From NCBI RefSeq assembly GCF_000710035.2, contig NZ_JMJJ01000017.1, positions 1 through 64,000 of the forward strand: a DNA stretch of 64,000 nt. Reading direction: 5' to 3'. The first letter of the stretch is position 1. The number at the start of each line of letters is the position of its first letter. Origin of the DNA: Pantoea ananatis LMG 2665 (GTDB taxonomy: Bacteria > Pseudomonadota > Gammaproteobacteria > Enterobacterales > Enterobacteriaceae). The position numbers were made by a program, and so were the translations under genes. Below are positions 7,519 to 16,351 of the stretch, piece by piece. The notes under the pieces were generated by a model. The model ran no database searches, was not told the origin of the DNA, and saw nothing but the letters and a program-made list of their open reading frames with translations.

Positions 7519-9183
7519 TCAGAATGTTGTCCAGTTTTCTTCCAGCGTTGTCTCTTTTGATCGCATGGAATTGTCATGCGTCGTCGGGGATGCGGTAACC
7601 GTTACGGGCGCAACAAGTGCTGTTTTAACGGCGGAGGATGAATGATCTGAAAGTGTAAAAACGGATACAGACTGCATTAGCAGATCGGCCTGTTCACGCA
7701 GGCTTGCTGCCGCAGAGGCAGACTCTTCCACAAGTGAAGCATTCTGCTGCGTGACGTCATCTATTTCTGTCACCGCTATGCTGACCTGTTCAATGCCGCG
7801 CGCCTGTTCAGCAGTAGCGGCGGTAATTTCCTCTACCCTGTCAGTGAGTTGGCCCACCGAAGAAACAACGGCAGACATCGTGCCAGCAGAGCGCGCTACC
7901 AGCGTTGAGCCTTCACTGACGCGCTGAGCGTTGGCCTCAATGAGCTGACGAATCTCACCCGCAGCAGTCGCACTGCGCTGCGCCAGTGAACGAACTTCAC
8001 CAGCGACAACGGCAAAGCCGCGACCCTGCTCACCCGCGCGGGCAGCTTCGACGGCGGCATTGAGCGCCAGAATGTTGGTCTGGAAAGCGATGCTGTCTAT
8101 CACTGAAGTGATATCCGCAATGCGCCCTGAACTTTCGCCTATGCCCTTCATGGTATCGGTGATATCTGAAGTGATGTCATTACCCTGCCGGGCAATCTCA
8201 CGTACCGTAACGGCCAGCGTGGCGGCCTGGCTGGCATTATCTGCGTTATTCCTGACCGTGACACCCAGTTCACCCATCGTGGCAGCGGTCTGTTCCAGCG
8301 CGCTGGCTTGTTCTTCAGTGCGCTGTGACAGATCGGTGTTTCCCTGAGCTATCTGAAGGCTTGCTGCGGCAACGCTTTCCGCATTCGCCCGAACGGCACT
8401 CACGGTTTGCACCAGGGAATGCTGCATGCCACGAATAGCTTCAAGCAGTTTCCCGGTTTCGTCTCGTCCGCTCACCGGCACCTCTGCAGTGAGATCACCT
8501 TCAGCAACCCTTACCGCCGCTTCAAGTGCGATATTGACGGGCCTGACGATACTGCGGGTAATAAACCAGGCGAGCGTTGCTGCCAGTACAATGGCAGCCA
8601 GGCTGAGTGAAACGAGTAACGTTACGGCGTTGCGCTGCTCTGACGCGGCTTTAGCTCCCGCGGTCTTCATCTGCTCCCCCTGGAAGTTGGCGAGGTCCGT
8701 GATGGCCGTTGTGTATTCATCCTGAGCCTGATAAGCCGGCCCGGTGAGTAGTTGCGTCACCTCATCCCGCTTGCCTTCCATACCCAGTTTTACCGCCTGC
8801 TCAGAATAAGATAGATACTGTTTCCCTGCTTTTTTCATGACGTCAATCAGCTCGCGACTTCTAGGAGCGTGCAGTATGTGATCGACTTTGTTGAAAGCCG
8901 TTTCAAGCCGGGTGCGGGCCTGCTCATAATTTTGTTTCAGTCTTTCTTTTTGCGCCGGATCGTCGACAAGCGCGATGCTGCGAACCATACGACTCATATC
9001 AGTAACGTAAAAGCGAAGATTACTGGCAGCGGTAGCCTTGTCAAAACGATCGCCGGCCAGTTTATCCACGGTGTCGCCCAGTGAGTCGATACGCATTAAA
9101 CCGGCCAGGGTAATAACGATGAGAAGAAGCAGGATAAAGCCAAATCCGGCACCGAGACGGACGCCGATTTTAATATTGTTCAT
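7519..9183 (-). CDS. Methyl-accepting chemotaxis protein, 554 aa
   Basis: This is a transmembrane chemoreceptor of the Tsr/Tar class. It has TM1 at about residues 8-30, a four-helix periplasmic sensing domain to about residue 190, and TM2 at about 190-213. A HAMP domain follows (SIVRPVNIALEAA onwards), then a long cytoplasmic coiled coil with the invariant hairpin tip (FQTNILALNAAVEAARAG). The final five residues are NWTTF, a variant of the NWETF tether that docks CheR and CheB, so it is a high-abundance-type receptor able to assist methylation. The start at 9183 (MNNIKIG) is preferred because it has an AGGAAAG ribosome-binding site and the membrane helix follows at once. The ligand is unknown. 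It is adjacent to a flagellin gene on the same strand. Confidence 0.92.
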   Translation of the reverse strand: MNNIKIGVRLGAGFGFILLLLIVITLAGLMRIDSLGDTVDKLAGDRFDKATAASNLRFYVTDMSRMVRSIALVDDPAQKERLKQNYEQARTRLETAFNKVDHILHAPRSRELIDVMKKAGKQYLSYSEQAVKLGMEGKRDEVTQLLTGPAYQAQDEYTTAITDLANFQGEQMKTAGAKAASEQRNAVTLLVSLSLAAIVLAATLAWFITRSIVRPVNIALEAAVRVAEGDLTAEVPVSGRDETGKLLEAIRGMQHSLVQTVSAVRANAESVAAASLQIAQGNTDLSQRTEEQASALEQTAATMGELGVTVRNNADNASQAATLAVTVREIARQGNDITSDITDTMKGIGESSGRIADITSVIDSIAFQTNILALNAAVEAARAGEQGRGFAVVAGEVRSLAQRSATAAGEIRQLIEANAQRVSEGSTLVARSAGTMSAVVSSVGQLTDRVEEITAATAEQARGIEQVSIAVTEIDDVTQQNASLVEESASAAASLREQADLLMQSVSVFTLSDHSSSAVKTALVAPVTVTASPTTHDNSMRSKETTLEENWTTF

Positions 9184-9423
9184 TATCTTTCCTCGGTTAA
9201 CACTCGAAAATGAAACAGTAAAGAAAACGGCTTCGTGCCGGGAGCCGATAATACGGGCGTTTGGCAAGATGGTGTTCTTAAATCAGTCCATAGCCCTGCT
9301 TAAGCATCTTGATGGCGTGTTCAGAGTGCTACTCCGCCCCACATCCCATGTTCAACCTGACATTTCCACCGCGACGAGAATCAGGGTTTTGCCCGCTTCT
9401 GGTTACAGAGCGGGACGAAATCG

Positions 9424-9457
9424 TGAGGAACTGCATCAGACAGCATCCAGTTCCTCA
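9424..9457 (-). terminator. Hairpin downstream of the truncated flagellin gene
   Basis: A 10-bp inverted repeat, TGAGGAACTG / CAGTTCCTCA, with a 14-nt loop lies 7 bp beyond the flagellin stop codon. No clear T-run is present, so termination is likely but not certain. Confidence 0.45.
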
Positions 9458-9464
9458 GCGTTTA

Positions 9465-10241
9465 TTAGCGGAGCAGTGACAGCATGGTCTGTGGCACCTG
9501 GTTGGCCTGGGCCAGTAGCAGGCTGCGCTGGTTATCGACCGCTTTGATGGCTTTATCAATGTCGGCCAGTGGCGTGGTACCTGACGCTGTGCCGCCTGAA
9601 CCGCCGGTGACAGCCCCTTTCAGCACGTCGAAGCCGATGGCTGACGTGGTGCGGGCATTGCCGTTGACCGTCTGGCCTGTCGTAGAACTGGTATTCTGAG
9701 TGGTGCCTGTAGAAGCGTTGCCCGCTGCAGCCAGGTCAAAACCGTCGCTTGAGCTCAGCGCAATACCAATAGTTTCGCCGTCTTTTGCGCCCACCTGGAA
9801 ATTGTAGGTGGTGCTGCCGGAGCCGGTGTTCAGCACTTTAATACCGTTGAAATCAGTCTGTTTCGTAACGCGGTCGATTTCCTGCATGCGCTGGTTAACT
9901 TCAGCCTGAATCGAGTCGACATCCGAGGCTGAGTTAGAGCTGTTCTGCGCCTGAACGGTCAGGTCACGAACTCGCTGCAGATTATTGTTAATTTCAGTCA
10001 GCGCGCCCTCGGCGGTCTGCGACAGCGAAATACCGTCGTTGGCATTGCGGGCGGCAACGGTCATCCCGTTGATGTTGGAGGTGAAACGGTTAGCGATGGC
10101 CTCACCGGCTGCATCATCTTTTGCGCTGTTGATGCGCAGGCCGGAAGACAGGCGCTCAATCGCCGTGCCTAGTGAAGACTGTGACTTTGTCAGGTTATTC
10201 TGCGTAACCAGTGACAGCGTATTTGTGTTGATAACGGCCAT
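9465..10241 (-). CDS. Flagellin with internal in-frame C-terminal deletion, 258 aa
   Basis: The N-terminal D0/D1 region is fully preserved (INTNTLSLVTQNN, AIERLSSGLRINSAKDDAAG). The protein is nearly collinear with the intact flagellin at 47658-48593. Against that 311-aa copy it lacks exactly 53 residues between QRSLL and LAQANQVPQTMLSLLR. These are the stretch that holds most of the C-terminal D1/D0 helix (from GASQNRF to AGSSV); the last 16 residues remain. The loss is a clean 159-bp in-frame deletion. Flagellins need N- and C-terminal helices to pair in the filament, so this product is probably unable to polymerise normally. The sigma28 promoter and start region are intact, so it may still be expressed and exported. 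Confidence 0.88.
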   Translation of the reverse strand: MAVINTNTLSLVTQNNLTKSQSSLGTAIERLSSGLRINSAKDDAAGEAIANRFTSNINGMTVAARNANDGISLSQTAEGALTEINNNLQRVRDLTVQAQNSSNSASDVDSIQAEVNQRMQEIDRVTKQTDFNGIKVLNTGSGSTTYNFQVGAKDGETIGIALSSSDGFDLAAAGNASTGTTQNTSSTTGQTVNGNARTTSAIGFDVLKGAVTGGSGGTASGTTPLADIDKAIKAVDNQRSLLLAQANQVPQTMLSLLR

Positions 10242-10283
10242 GTTGACTCCCTGTAGTCAAAGCGTGCAAATCACGCCCTAACG

Positions 10284-10310
10284 TTATCGTCACGATAGTT
10301 GCTTTCTTTA
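10284..10310 (-). promoter_or_regulatory. Sigma28 (FliA) promoter of the truncated flagellin
   Basis: On the minus strand the -35 is TAAAGAAA (10303-10310), an 11-nt spacer follows, and the -10 is GACGATAA (10284-10291). This matches the FliA consensus TAAAGTTT-N11-GCCGATAA closely and with exact spacing. It lies 43 bp upstream of the start codon. Confidence 0.85.
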
Positions 10311-10857
10311 ATTGTGACGCAGGTCGATCATTTATCACTGGAATCAATTTGACATACTGACGACGTGTCATGTTGACCATGCAACAGGCCTCTTTTTACT
10401 GACCACCTGTCAATCAGCCCAGATGGCCTGCGCCTCCTAAAAAGGGGCATTCATTTCACGTCAAGCTGGTATTGTCTGGTCACGGACTCAGGTAAGTCGA
10501 GTAATGGCACGGATAATCGCGGCTTTTCGATCGGGGAGAGATGTTTGTTGGAAAAGGATGTTTAGTCTCTCAATCAACTTATTGTGCGTGAAGGATTTCT
10601 CATCATAAGGGTTTTCTGAAGGCAACCCCATCAGTGGGGCAGGACGTGACTGAGATGACAGATTCCGACGTCAGGCAAAGCCGTTGCGCAGGCAATTGAA
10701 GTACGCAGAAACAATTTTTTTCAGATTATTCTCAGTAATATTGGAGCGAAATAAGCACTAAATGCAAAAACCCATCTAGGATTAATTCGGTCGGACTGCT
10801 CTTGACGTCCGGCAAAGATTAACCAACACCAGAACGCCCTATATAACGAGAAAAGAC
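10311..10857. other. Intergenic region between divergent flagellin and MCP genes
   Basis: This is about 550 bp with no credible ORF. It must carry the promoter of the chemoreceptor gene at 10858; no convincing sigma28 site was found for that gene. A short repeated phrase, GACGTCxGGCAAAG, occurs near 10668 and again near 10804 and might be a binding site. Confidence 0.4.
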
Positions 10858-12404
10858 ATGAAAATATCGACTCGCCTTGCTGCAGGTTTCGGCCTGCTTA
10901 TCTTCCTGTTCATCATCTGCACCGGTACTGCGCTGAATGCGCTCTATAAAGCCCGGGAAGGAATGGACAGGATCGTAAACATCAAAATGAAAAAGTACCA
11001 AATTGCGCAGGACATGCTCGGTGAACTGAGAGAGATGTCCATAGACGTCAGAACGCTTGGGCTGCTGAGCGATCCTGTGGCAATGAAACCCGTAGCAGAG
11101 CGCATGCAGAAAACTCAGGCGCAATATAGCGCTAACCGCCAGGCTCTTGGTGACTTGCTGAAGATCGATTCTCTTCCGGCAGGACGGAACGCTTTCAAGA
11201 GACTGACCGATACAGAGGCCTCTTTTTTTGCCATTTTTGCAAAGGCCAGTCAGCTTGGCCTGGCCAATCGCGATAAAGACTTCTTTGAGTGTCTGACAAA
11301 AGAGGTCCAGCCCGTGCAGGATAAAATGCTCAGCGATTTGCAGGTTGTGACAGGGATACAGCAGAAGACAAGCTTTGCTGAGGTGAAGGAGAACAGCACT
11401 TCAACTTCACGCTCATCTCTCATCCTGATCCTTCTGGCCGGTGCATCCATTTTCATCAGTGTCGGGGCCTGTGTATTGGTTGTCCGTGTACTAATGCGCC
11501 AGCTGGGCGGTGAGCCTGCCCAGGCGCAGGCACTGGCCGCCACCATTGCGGCCGGCGACCTCACATCGCCGGTCGTGCTTCGCCGCAACGACACGACCAG
11601 CCTGCTGGCGTCGCTTGACAGCATGCAGGCCAACCTGCGCGGCCTGGTGTCGCAGATTAAAGAGACCTCTGCCTCTGTGGCCCTCGCCTCGGACGAAATC
11701 GCGCAGGGTAATACTGAACTGTCATCCCGCACCGAACAGCAGGCGGCTGCGCGCTGCAGGAAACGGCCGCCAGCATGGAGCAGCTGACCGCCACGGTGAA
11801 GAGCAACGCGGCCAGTGCGCAGCAGACAGCAGAGTCCGCCCGTGGGACCGCGCAGCTGGCTCACGCAGGCGGGTCGGACGTACAGCGCATGTCAGCGACC
11901 ATGCAGGACATCTCAGCGAGTGCCGCAAAAGTCCGCGACATCACGTCAGTGATTGAGGGCATCGCGTTCCAGACCAACATTCTGGCACTGAACGCCGCGG
12001 TGGAAGCGGCCCGCGCAGGTGAAGAGGGACGCGGATTTGCCGTGGTAGCCGGAGAGGTGCGTACGCTGGCACAGCGCAGCGCGACGGCCGCAAAGGACAT
12101 CAAGACGCTGATTGAGCATGCCGTCGATCAGATTGAAAGCGGCGTCGGCGTAGCTTCATCGACCGGACAGAGTATCCAGAAGGTGGTCGGCCTGGTCGGT
12201 GAGCTCGCTGAGGCGATGGATAACATCTCCCTGGCGTCCGCAGAGCAGATGCAGGGCATTTCGCAGGTGAGTGTTGCCGTGAGTCAGATGGACGGCGTGA
12301 CGCAGAACAACGCGGCGCTGGTCGAGGAGTCATCCTCGGCTTCGCAGTCACTGTCTGAGCAGGCGCATGCGCTGAGAGGTATGGTGGAAACGTTCCGTGT
12401 CTGA
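10858..12404 (+). pseudogene. Methyl-accepting chemotaxis protein gene interrupted by a frameshift
   Basis: The 5' part (10858-11787) encodes TM1 (about residues 5-27), a four-helix-bundle ligand domain, TM2 (about 187-211), HAMP and the start of the signalling domain. The reading frame is lost at 11749-11754 inside GCGCGC, just after RTEQQAA. The rest (LQETAASMEQL onwards, including the FQTNILALNAAVEAARAGEEG hairpin region) continues in another frame to TGA at 12404. Removing two bases from GCGCGC restores the usual QQAAALQETAAS spacing exactly, so a dinucleotide expansion or a sequencing error is the simplest explanation. The restored protein would be about 515 aa and end in GMVETFRV without a CheR tether pentapeptide. 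Confidence 0.85.
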
Positions 12405-12726
12405 TGAAAACCAGCCCACTTACGAGGAAAGACTGATTAAGGCCGTCAGGCTAATGAAAGCGGATGTTGACGCGATTTACACGCAACTGAGGGATGGAAC
12501 CTATGCTGACCCGGACACCTTTATCAATAACTGGACACATCTGATGGACCGGGTAAAAAATATGAAGCCGGTCCTCAGCAAGCCCGGCGTCATGGAGACG
12601 CTGATGCGTATGGATGTCCGGCTCACGGCAGAGTTGCTGGCCATAACTTACTCTGTGCAGATAATAGAGAATTTTATAAGATGCCTGGAGCACCAGGCCA
12701 GAGAGAATGGCAGCAAGCCCCGATAA
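12397..12726 (+). CDS. Hypothetical 109-aa protein coupled to the upstream MCP
   Basis: This is an all-helical, charged protein of no family I recognise. It starts with GTG inside the last codons of the chemoreceptor gene (8-bp overlap), a typical arrangement for translational coupling. That suggests a role linked to the receptor. It has no signal peptide or membrane segment, so it is probably cytoplasmic. Visible features are a Glu/Lys-rich N-terminus, an Asp-Pro-Asp turn and a helical C-terminal half with no cofactor motif. A terminator follows 100 bp later, so the MCP and this ORF make one transcription unit. An internal ATG at 12454 is an alternative start. Confidence 0.6.
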   Translation: MSDENQPTYEERLIKAVRLMKADVDAIYTQLRDGTYADPDTFINNWTHLMDRVKNMKPVLSKPGVMETLMRMDVRLTAELLAITYSVQIIENFIRCLEHQARENGSKPR

Positions 12727-12826
12727 ACTCTCCCTGCAGTTGAAATACGTCTTTCACAGAACACCGGTCAACGTTACTCCGCTGTGATGTGTCTGTTGTC
12801 AGAAATATTCTCGTCGCCTCCGTGCT

Positions 12827-12860
12827 GGCCCGTCGCGTTCATGCTGACGGGCCTTTTTTT
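12827..12860 (+). terminator. Rho-independent terminator of the MCP unit
   Basis: Stem GGCCCGTC / GACGGGCC (8 bp) has an 11-nt loop and is followed directly by seven T residues. Confidence 0.88.
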
Positions 12861-13067
12861 GTCCGACGACTGATGCCGGGTAAATGCATCATCCGGAAGC
12901 TGCACGGTTCTCCTTCTCCGGACACGCTTTGCCCGTACCTGACGGGCCTCACGCACACGCGGCCATCCTTTCGGTCTGGTAGCGTGTCTTCAAAGAGAAT
13001 GTCAGGAAAGTTTCTGTTTGAGCCTGTCGTTGACCGAATATAACCGGATTCAGACAGGGAACTGACA

Positions 13068-13184
13068 ATGCTAAAGGCGCTTGTGACAGGAAAATTAAGT
13101 CTGGCGAAAACATTCTGGGGATGGGGGTTCGGCGGAACCGCGCTGATTGTGGCCATCAGCAAGGCGGGTGTATCTGCACGGTAA
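13068..13184 (+). CDS. Small membrane protein or remnant, 38 aa
   Basis: The frame has an ATG with an AGGGA ribosome-binding site 7 nt upstream. It encodes a basic N-terminus (KALVTGKLSLAKTFW) followed by a hydrophobic segment, ending at TAA. The GKLSLAKTFW opening is typical of small inner-membrane proteins annotated as hypothetical in enterobacteria, which are usually longer. A second reading frame continues just past the stop for about 14 residues, so the gene may be truncated by a frameshift. No function can be given. Confidence 0.4.
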   Translation: MLKALVTGKLSLAKTFWGWGFGGTALIVAISKAGVSAR

Positions 13185-13203
13185 CGTCATCAATCCGCTA
13201 TTT

Positions 13204-13229
13204 GCGCCTCATGCGCTTTCTTGAGGCGC
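13204..13229 (-). terminator. Hairpin beyond the ABC transporter operon
   Basis: Inverted repeat GCGCCTC / GAGGCGC lies 35 bp past the ATPase stop codon on the minus strand, with a 12-nt loop. It has no strong T-run, so it is a possible terminator. Confidence 0.4.
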
Positions 13230-13264
13230 TAAAAAGTCTCAGGAGTGACAGAATTGCTCCCGTC

Positions 13265-14011
13265 TCATCCTGTTCCGGACGCAGATGTTCCCAGAACCCG
13301 CCGTAGGAAATCTTGCGTGCGCGCCTCCTGAGGGCGCAACAGCACCTGTTCAGCGTGGCCCTGCTCCACAATTTGTCCGCTGTGCAGGAAACAGACGCGA
13401 TCGGCGACCTCTCTTGCAAACTGCATCTCATGCGTGACCACGATCATGGTCATTCCCTGCTGTGCCAGGTTGCGCATGACCTGCAGAACCTCGCCAACTA
13501 ACTCCGGATCCAGTGCTGATGTCGGTTCGTCGAAAAGAATGGCTTTCGGCTGCAATGCCAGCGTTCGGGCGATGGCCACGCGCTGCTGCTGACCACCGGA
13601 AAGCTGCGATGGCCAGGCGGAGACTTTGTCGGCCAGCCCTACTCTTTCCAGTAACTCTTTGGCTATCTTTTCGGCTTTACTGCGCGATTCACCGTTAACG
13701 TAAATCGGACCTTCCATCACGTTTTCCAGCACGCTACGGTGCGGAAAGAGGTTAAATCGTTGGAAAACCATTCCTATCTGGCGACGAAGCGAATTGATAT
13801 TTTTACTTTTACTGTCAACATGCTGGTCGAGCACGCGAATGGTGCCGCTTTCATAGGTTTCAAGCCCGTTAATACAGCGCAGCACAGTCGATTTTCCGGA
13901 ACCGGAGGGCCCCACCAGGCATACCACTTCGCCCTCATCGACGCGGAAACTTACCCCTTTCAGCACTTCAACTGCACCAAACCGCTTATGGACATCACGA
14001 ATTTCAATCAT
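13265..14011 (-). CDS. Amino-acid-type ABC transporter ATP-binding protein, 248 aa
   Basis: This is the cytoplasmic ATPase of a polar amino acid importer (GlnQ/HisP type). Walker A GPSGSGKST is at about residues 34-42. The signature LSGGQQQR, Walker B AILFDEPTSALD and the switch His (VVTHEM) are all present. The ATG at 14011 has a GGAG ribosome-binding site and follows the permease stop by one base; an upstream in-frame start at 14041 would overlap the permease. The gene forms a two-gene minus-strand unit with the permease. The matching binding protein is encoded divergently at 14934. The substrate is not defined by sequence; the divergent oxidase gene suggests an amino acid, opine or amine. 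Confidence 0.92.
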   Translation of the reverse strand: MIEIRDVHKRFGAVEVLKGVSFRVDEGEVVCLVGPSGSGKSTVLRCINGLETYESGTIRVLDQHVDSKSKNINSLRRQIGMVFQRFNLFPHRSVLENVMEGPIYVNGESRSKAEKIAKELLERVGLADKVSAWPSQLSGGQQQRVAIARTLALQPKAILFDEPTSALDPELVGEVLQVMRNLAQQGMTMIVVTHEMQFAREVADRVCFLHSGQIVEQGHAEQVLLRPQEARTQDFLRRVLGTSASGTG

Positions 14012-14012
14012 C

Positions 14013-14663
14013 TCAGGCTCCTTTTTTCTGACGATTTTCAAGGTGCTTAGTGAAAGCCAGCAGTGGCATGCACAAGGTCAGATAAAGTAACGCCACCAGC
14101 GTATATACGGTGGTGTTATCAAAGGTTGAGGCGGCCAGAAGCTGTCCCTGCCGGGTCATTTCGGTAACCGCAATCGTTGATGCCAGCGCAGAATCTTTCA
14201 GCATCATCACCAGCGTATTGCTATACGGCGGCAGCGCGACATGAAAAGCCTGAGGCAGGATGACGCGCCGCATCGCTTTAAAGAAGCTCATGCCCATCGA
14301 GCGCGCCGCTTCAAGCTGACCACGATCGACCGATTCAATACCCGAGCGAAAAATCTCTGCGAGGAAGGTAGAAAAGCAGAAAGCGATACCGACCACGCTG
14401 GCCTGAAACGATGTCAGGGTAATGCCGATATCGGGGAAAACGAAATAAATATAAAACAGCACCACAATCATCGGTAAGGCACGCGTGATATTGATGATGA
14501 CGCTCACGGGCCAGGAGATGATTTTAAAAGGACACATTTTTGCGGCAGCAAACACCAGACCTAACGGCGTGCTGATGAGCAAGGACAAGATCGTGATATA
14601 AATTGTCATTTCCGCCCCTTGCAAAAGAAAGGGAAGGTAAACGTGAATACTGCTCCAGTCCAT
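14013..14663 (-). CDS. Amino-acid-type ABC transporter permease, 216 aa
   Basis: This is an integral membrane subunit of the HisM/GlnP family, with about five membrane helices and the EAA coupling loop (EAARSMGMSFFKAMRRVILPQAF) that contacts the ATPase. Only one permease gene is present, so the transporter would use a homodimer. The start at ATG 14663 has a GGGAG ribosome-binding site. It is first in the minus-strand unit and divergent from the binding-protein operon across 270 bp, so a shared regulatory region is likely. Confidence 0.92.
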   Translation of the reverse strand: MDWSSIHVYLPFLLQGAEMTIYITILSLLISTPLGLVFAAAKMCPFKIISWPVSVIINITRALPMIVVLFYIYFVFPDIGITLTSFQASVVGIAFCFSTFLAEIFRSGIESVDRGQLEAARSMGMSFFKAMRRVILPQAFHVALPPYSNTLVMMLKDSALASTIAVTEMTRQGQLLAASTFDNTTVYTLVALLYLTLCMPLLAFTKHLENRQKKGA

Positions 14664-14933
14664 TATGCGCTCCCGCCGGTGTTGAGTGTGAGGCTAAAAT
14701 TCATTTTAATGAATATGGGTACCCGTAAATATTGTCAAACTTTTCATCGGATGACGTCATAGCATTAACTTATTCATGTAACAAAATGGATTGAAGGCTC
14801 ACTTACCCCCGAAATCAAAGGGTTTTGTGTTAATTTGTGAGGCGCAGCATTTTTAAAAAGAAAAGATTGACAGGGGGGGATTTAATTTCATTATAGTGAA
14901 GTTAATTGTTCGCATGTTAATCAGGAGTGAGTG

Positions 14934-15686
14934 ATGTCTATTCGGTCGCACGTTACTATGGCTTTATTGTCTGTTGCCCTCGGCGTCACTTACAGTGCGC
15001 ACGCTGCCACACTAACGGCAGGCTCGCCGCCCTCCAGTGCGCCAACGACATTTCTGGATACGAAAACCGGTAAGATTGAAGGCTTCATGCCGGATGTGGC
15101 TGCCGAAGTGGCTAAACGTCAGCACCTGGATGTTAACTTTACGGCTGTGCCCTTCTCTACGCTTATTCAGTCTGTGATTGCTGGCAAAATTGACATGATC
15201 GTGGCCGGGATGACACCAACACCCGAGCGTGAAAAACGTATCTCGTTCTCACAGCCGGTCACCGCATTCGGACCCGGGTTGGTCGTGCGTGATGACAACA
15301 AAAAAGTCTATCGCTCTCAGCAGGATCTGAAAGGTGACATCGTTGGCACCATGACAGGCACCGATTACACGCAGGCTCTGATCAAGAGCGGTATCCCGAA
15401 AGAGGTGAAAGTGTACGACAGTCCGGCAGACATGATGCGTGATCTGTCGCTGGGTCGTATCGCGGCGGGCATGAACGATTACCCGATCATGAAATATCAG
15501 GAAAAATCAGGTGCGTACAAAGGCATGCATGTGGTGGATGGTTATAAGCCCGAGCATATCGCGCCCATGGCCTTTGGTGTGAAAAAAGGCAACGATAAGC
15601 TGCTTGCCGATATCAATACCGCCCTGACGGCGATGAAAGCGGATGGCACTTTGCAAAAAATCAAAGCTAAGTGGGGAATGCCCTAA
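14934..15686 (+). CDS. Periplasmic amino-acid-type solute-binding protein, 250 aa
   Basis: This is a family 3 (SBP_bac_3) binding protein of an ABC importer. A signal peptide of about 25 residues with an AHA-type cleavage region is followed by the two-lobed domain. Family marks include KIEGFMPDVAAEVAKR near residue 45 and the ligand-carboxylate region IDMIVAGMTPTPEREKRISFSQP. The ATG at 14934 has AGGAG 6 nt upstream; a GTG one codon earlier is less likely. It heads a plus-strand unit with an XRE-cupin regulator and an FAD oxidase, and pairs with the divergent permease and ATPase. The ligand is unknown. Confidence 0.9.
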   Translation: MSIRSHVTMALLSVALGVTYSAHAATLTAGSPPSSAPTTFLDTKTGKIEGFMPDVAAEVAKRQHLDVNFTAVPFSTLIQSVIAGKIDMIVAGMTPTPEREKRISFSQPVTAFGPGLVVRDDNKKVYRSQQDLKGDIVGTMTGTDYTQALIKSGIPKEVKVYDSPADMMRDLSLGRIAAGMNDYPIMKYQEKSGAYKGMHVVDGYKPEHIAPMAFGVKKGNDKLLADINTALTAMKADGTLQKIKAKWGMP

Positions 15687-15731
15687 TCGCGCTTTCATGC
15701 ACGGAGGCACGAAACCTTAAGGAACATGGTG

Positions 15732-16337
15732 ATGAAAACAGCGTTAATGCACTCTGAGGATCTGAGTGCCGTCGAGATCAATATTGGCGTACGGTTAAAA
15801 TTAATACGCAAGTCTCGCAATATGACTATCAAAGAACTGGCGCAACAGGCCAATGTGTCGGCAGGGGCAATCAGCCAGATTGAACGTAATCTGGCTAACC
15901 CGACGGTACGGGTACTGGAGCAGCTTCGGGTGGTCTTGAATGTCCCCTTGACCGCTTTTCTTGAACAGCATGAGGTGATGCGGCCAGGTGCTGAACACTA
16001 TGTTCGTCGCTGGCGTGAGCGACCGCATTTTCAGGTTGGCAAGCAGGGCATTAGCAAAGAGATGTTATCGCCGTCCGGCGAACACGATATCCAGTTCATG
16101 TATATCAGCATCCCTCCCCGCACGCGTTCTGAAGAGATGCTGACGGGGATAGGTGAAAAAGCAGGTGTGGTCATGGAGGGCCGGCTTGCGCTTGAGGTGA
16201 ATGGTGAAACGACCTTCATCGAAGCGGGCGACAGCTTTCAGTTTAAAAGCCATCTGCCGCATAACATTTTTAACGACAGCGACACCGAAGCCCGTGTGTT
16301 GTGGATTATGCATATTCCGCCCCGACATCATATTTGA
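15732..16337 (+). CDS. XRE-family regulator with C-terminal cupin domain, 201 aa
   Basis: The N-terminal helix-turn-helix (MTIKELAQQANVSAGAISQIERN, about residues 25-50) is followed by a cupin_2 sensor domain ending in HLPHNIFN and a short beta tail. Regulators of this build (PuuR-like) usually control uptake and oxidation of amines or amino acids and sense the substrate in the cupin pocket. The gene lies between the binding protein and the oxidase, so local control of both divergent units is likely. The third in-frame start (ATG 15732) is chosen because AAGGA lies 8 nt upstream; the ATG at 15726 would sit only 2 nt from it. Confidence 0.88.
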   Translation: MKTALMHSEDLSAVEINIGVRLKLIRKSRNMTIKELAQQANVSAGAISQIERNLANPTVRVLEQLRVVLNVPLTAFLEQHEVMRPGAEHYVRRWRERPHFQVGKQGISKEMLSPSGEHDIQFMYISIPPRTRSEEMLTGIGEKAGVVMEGRLALEVNGETTFIEAGDSFQFKSHLPHNIFNDSDTEARVLWIMHIPPRHHI

Positions 16338-16351
16338 AACAAGGTTAACTC

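Noticed and set aside
9184..9300. Possible sigma28 promoter for the MCP at 7519-9183
   Set aside because: A TTTAAGAA element is present but no GCCGATAA-like -10 at 11 nt.
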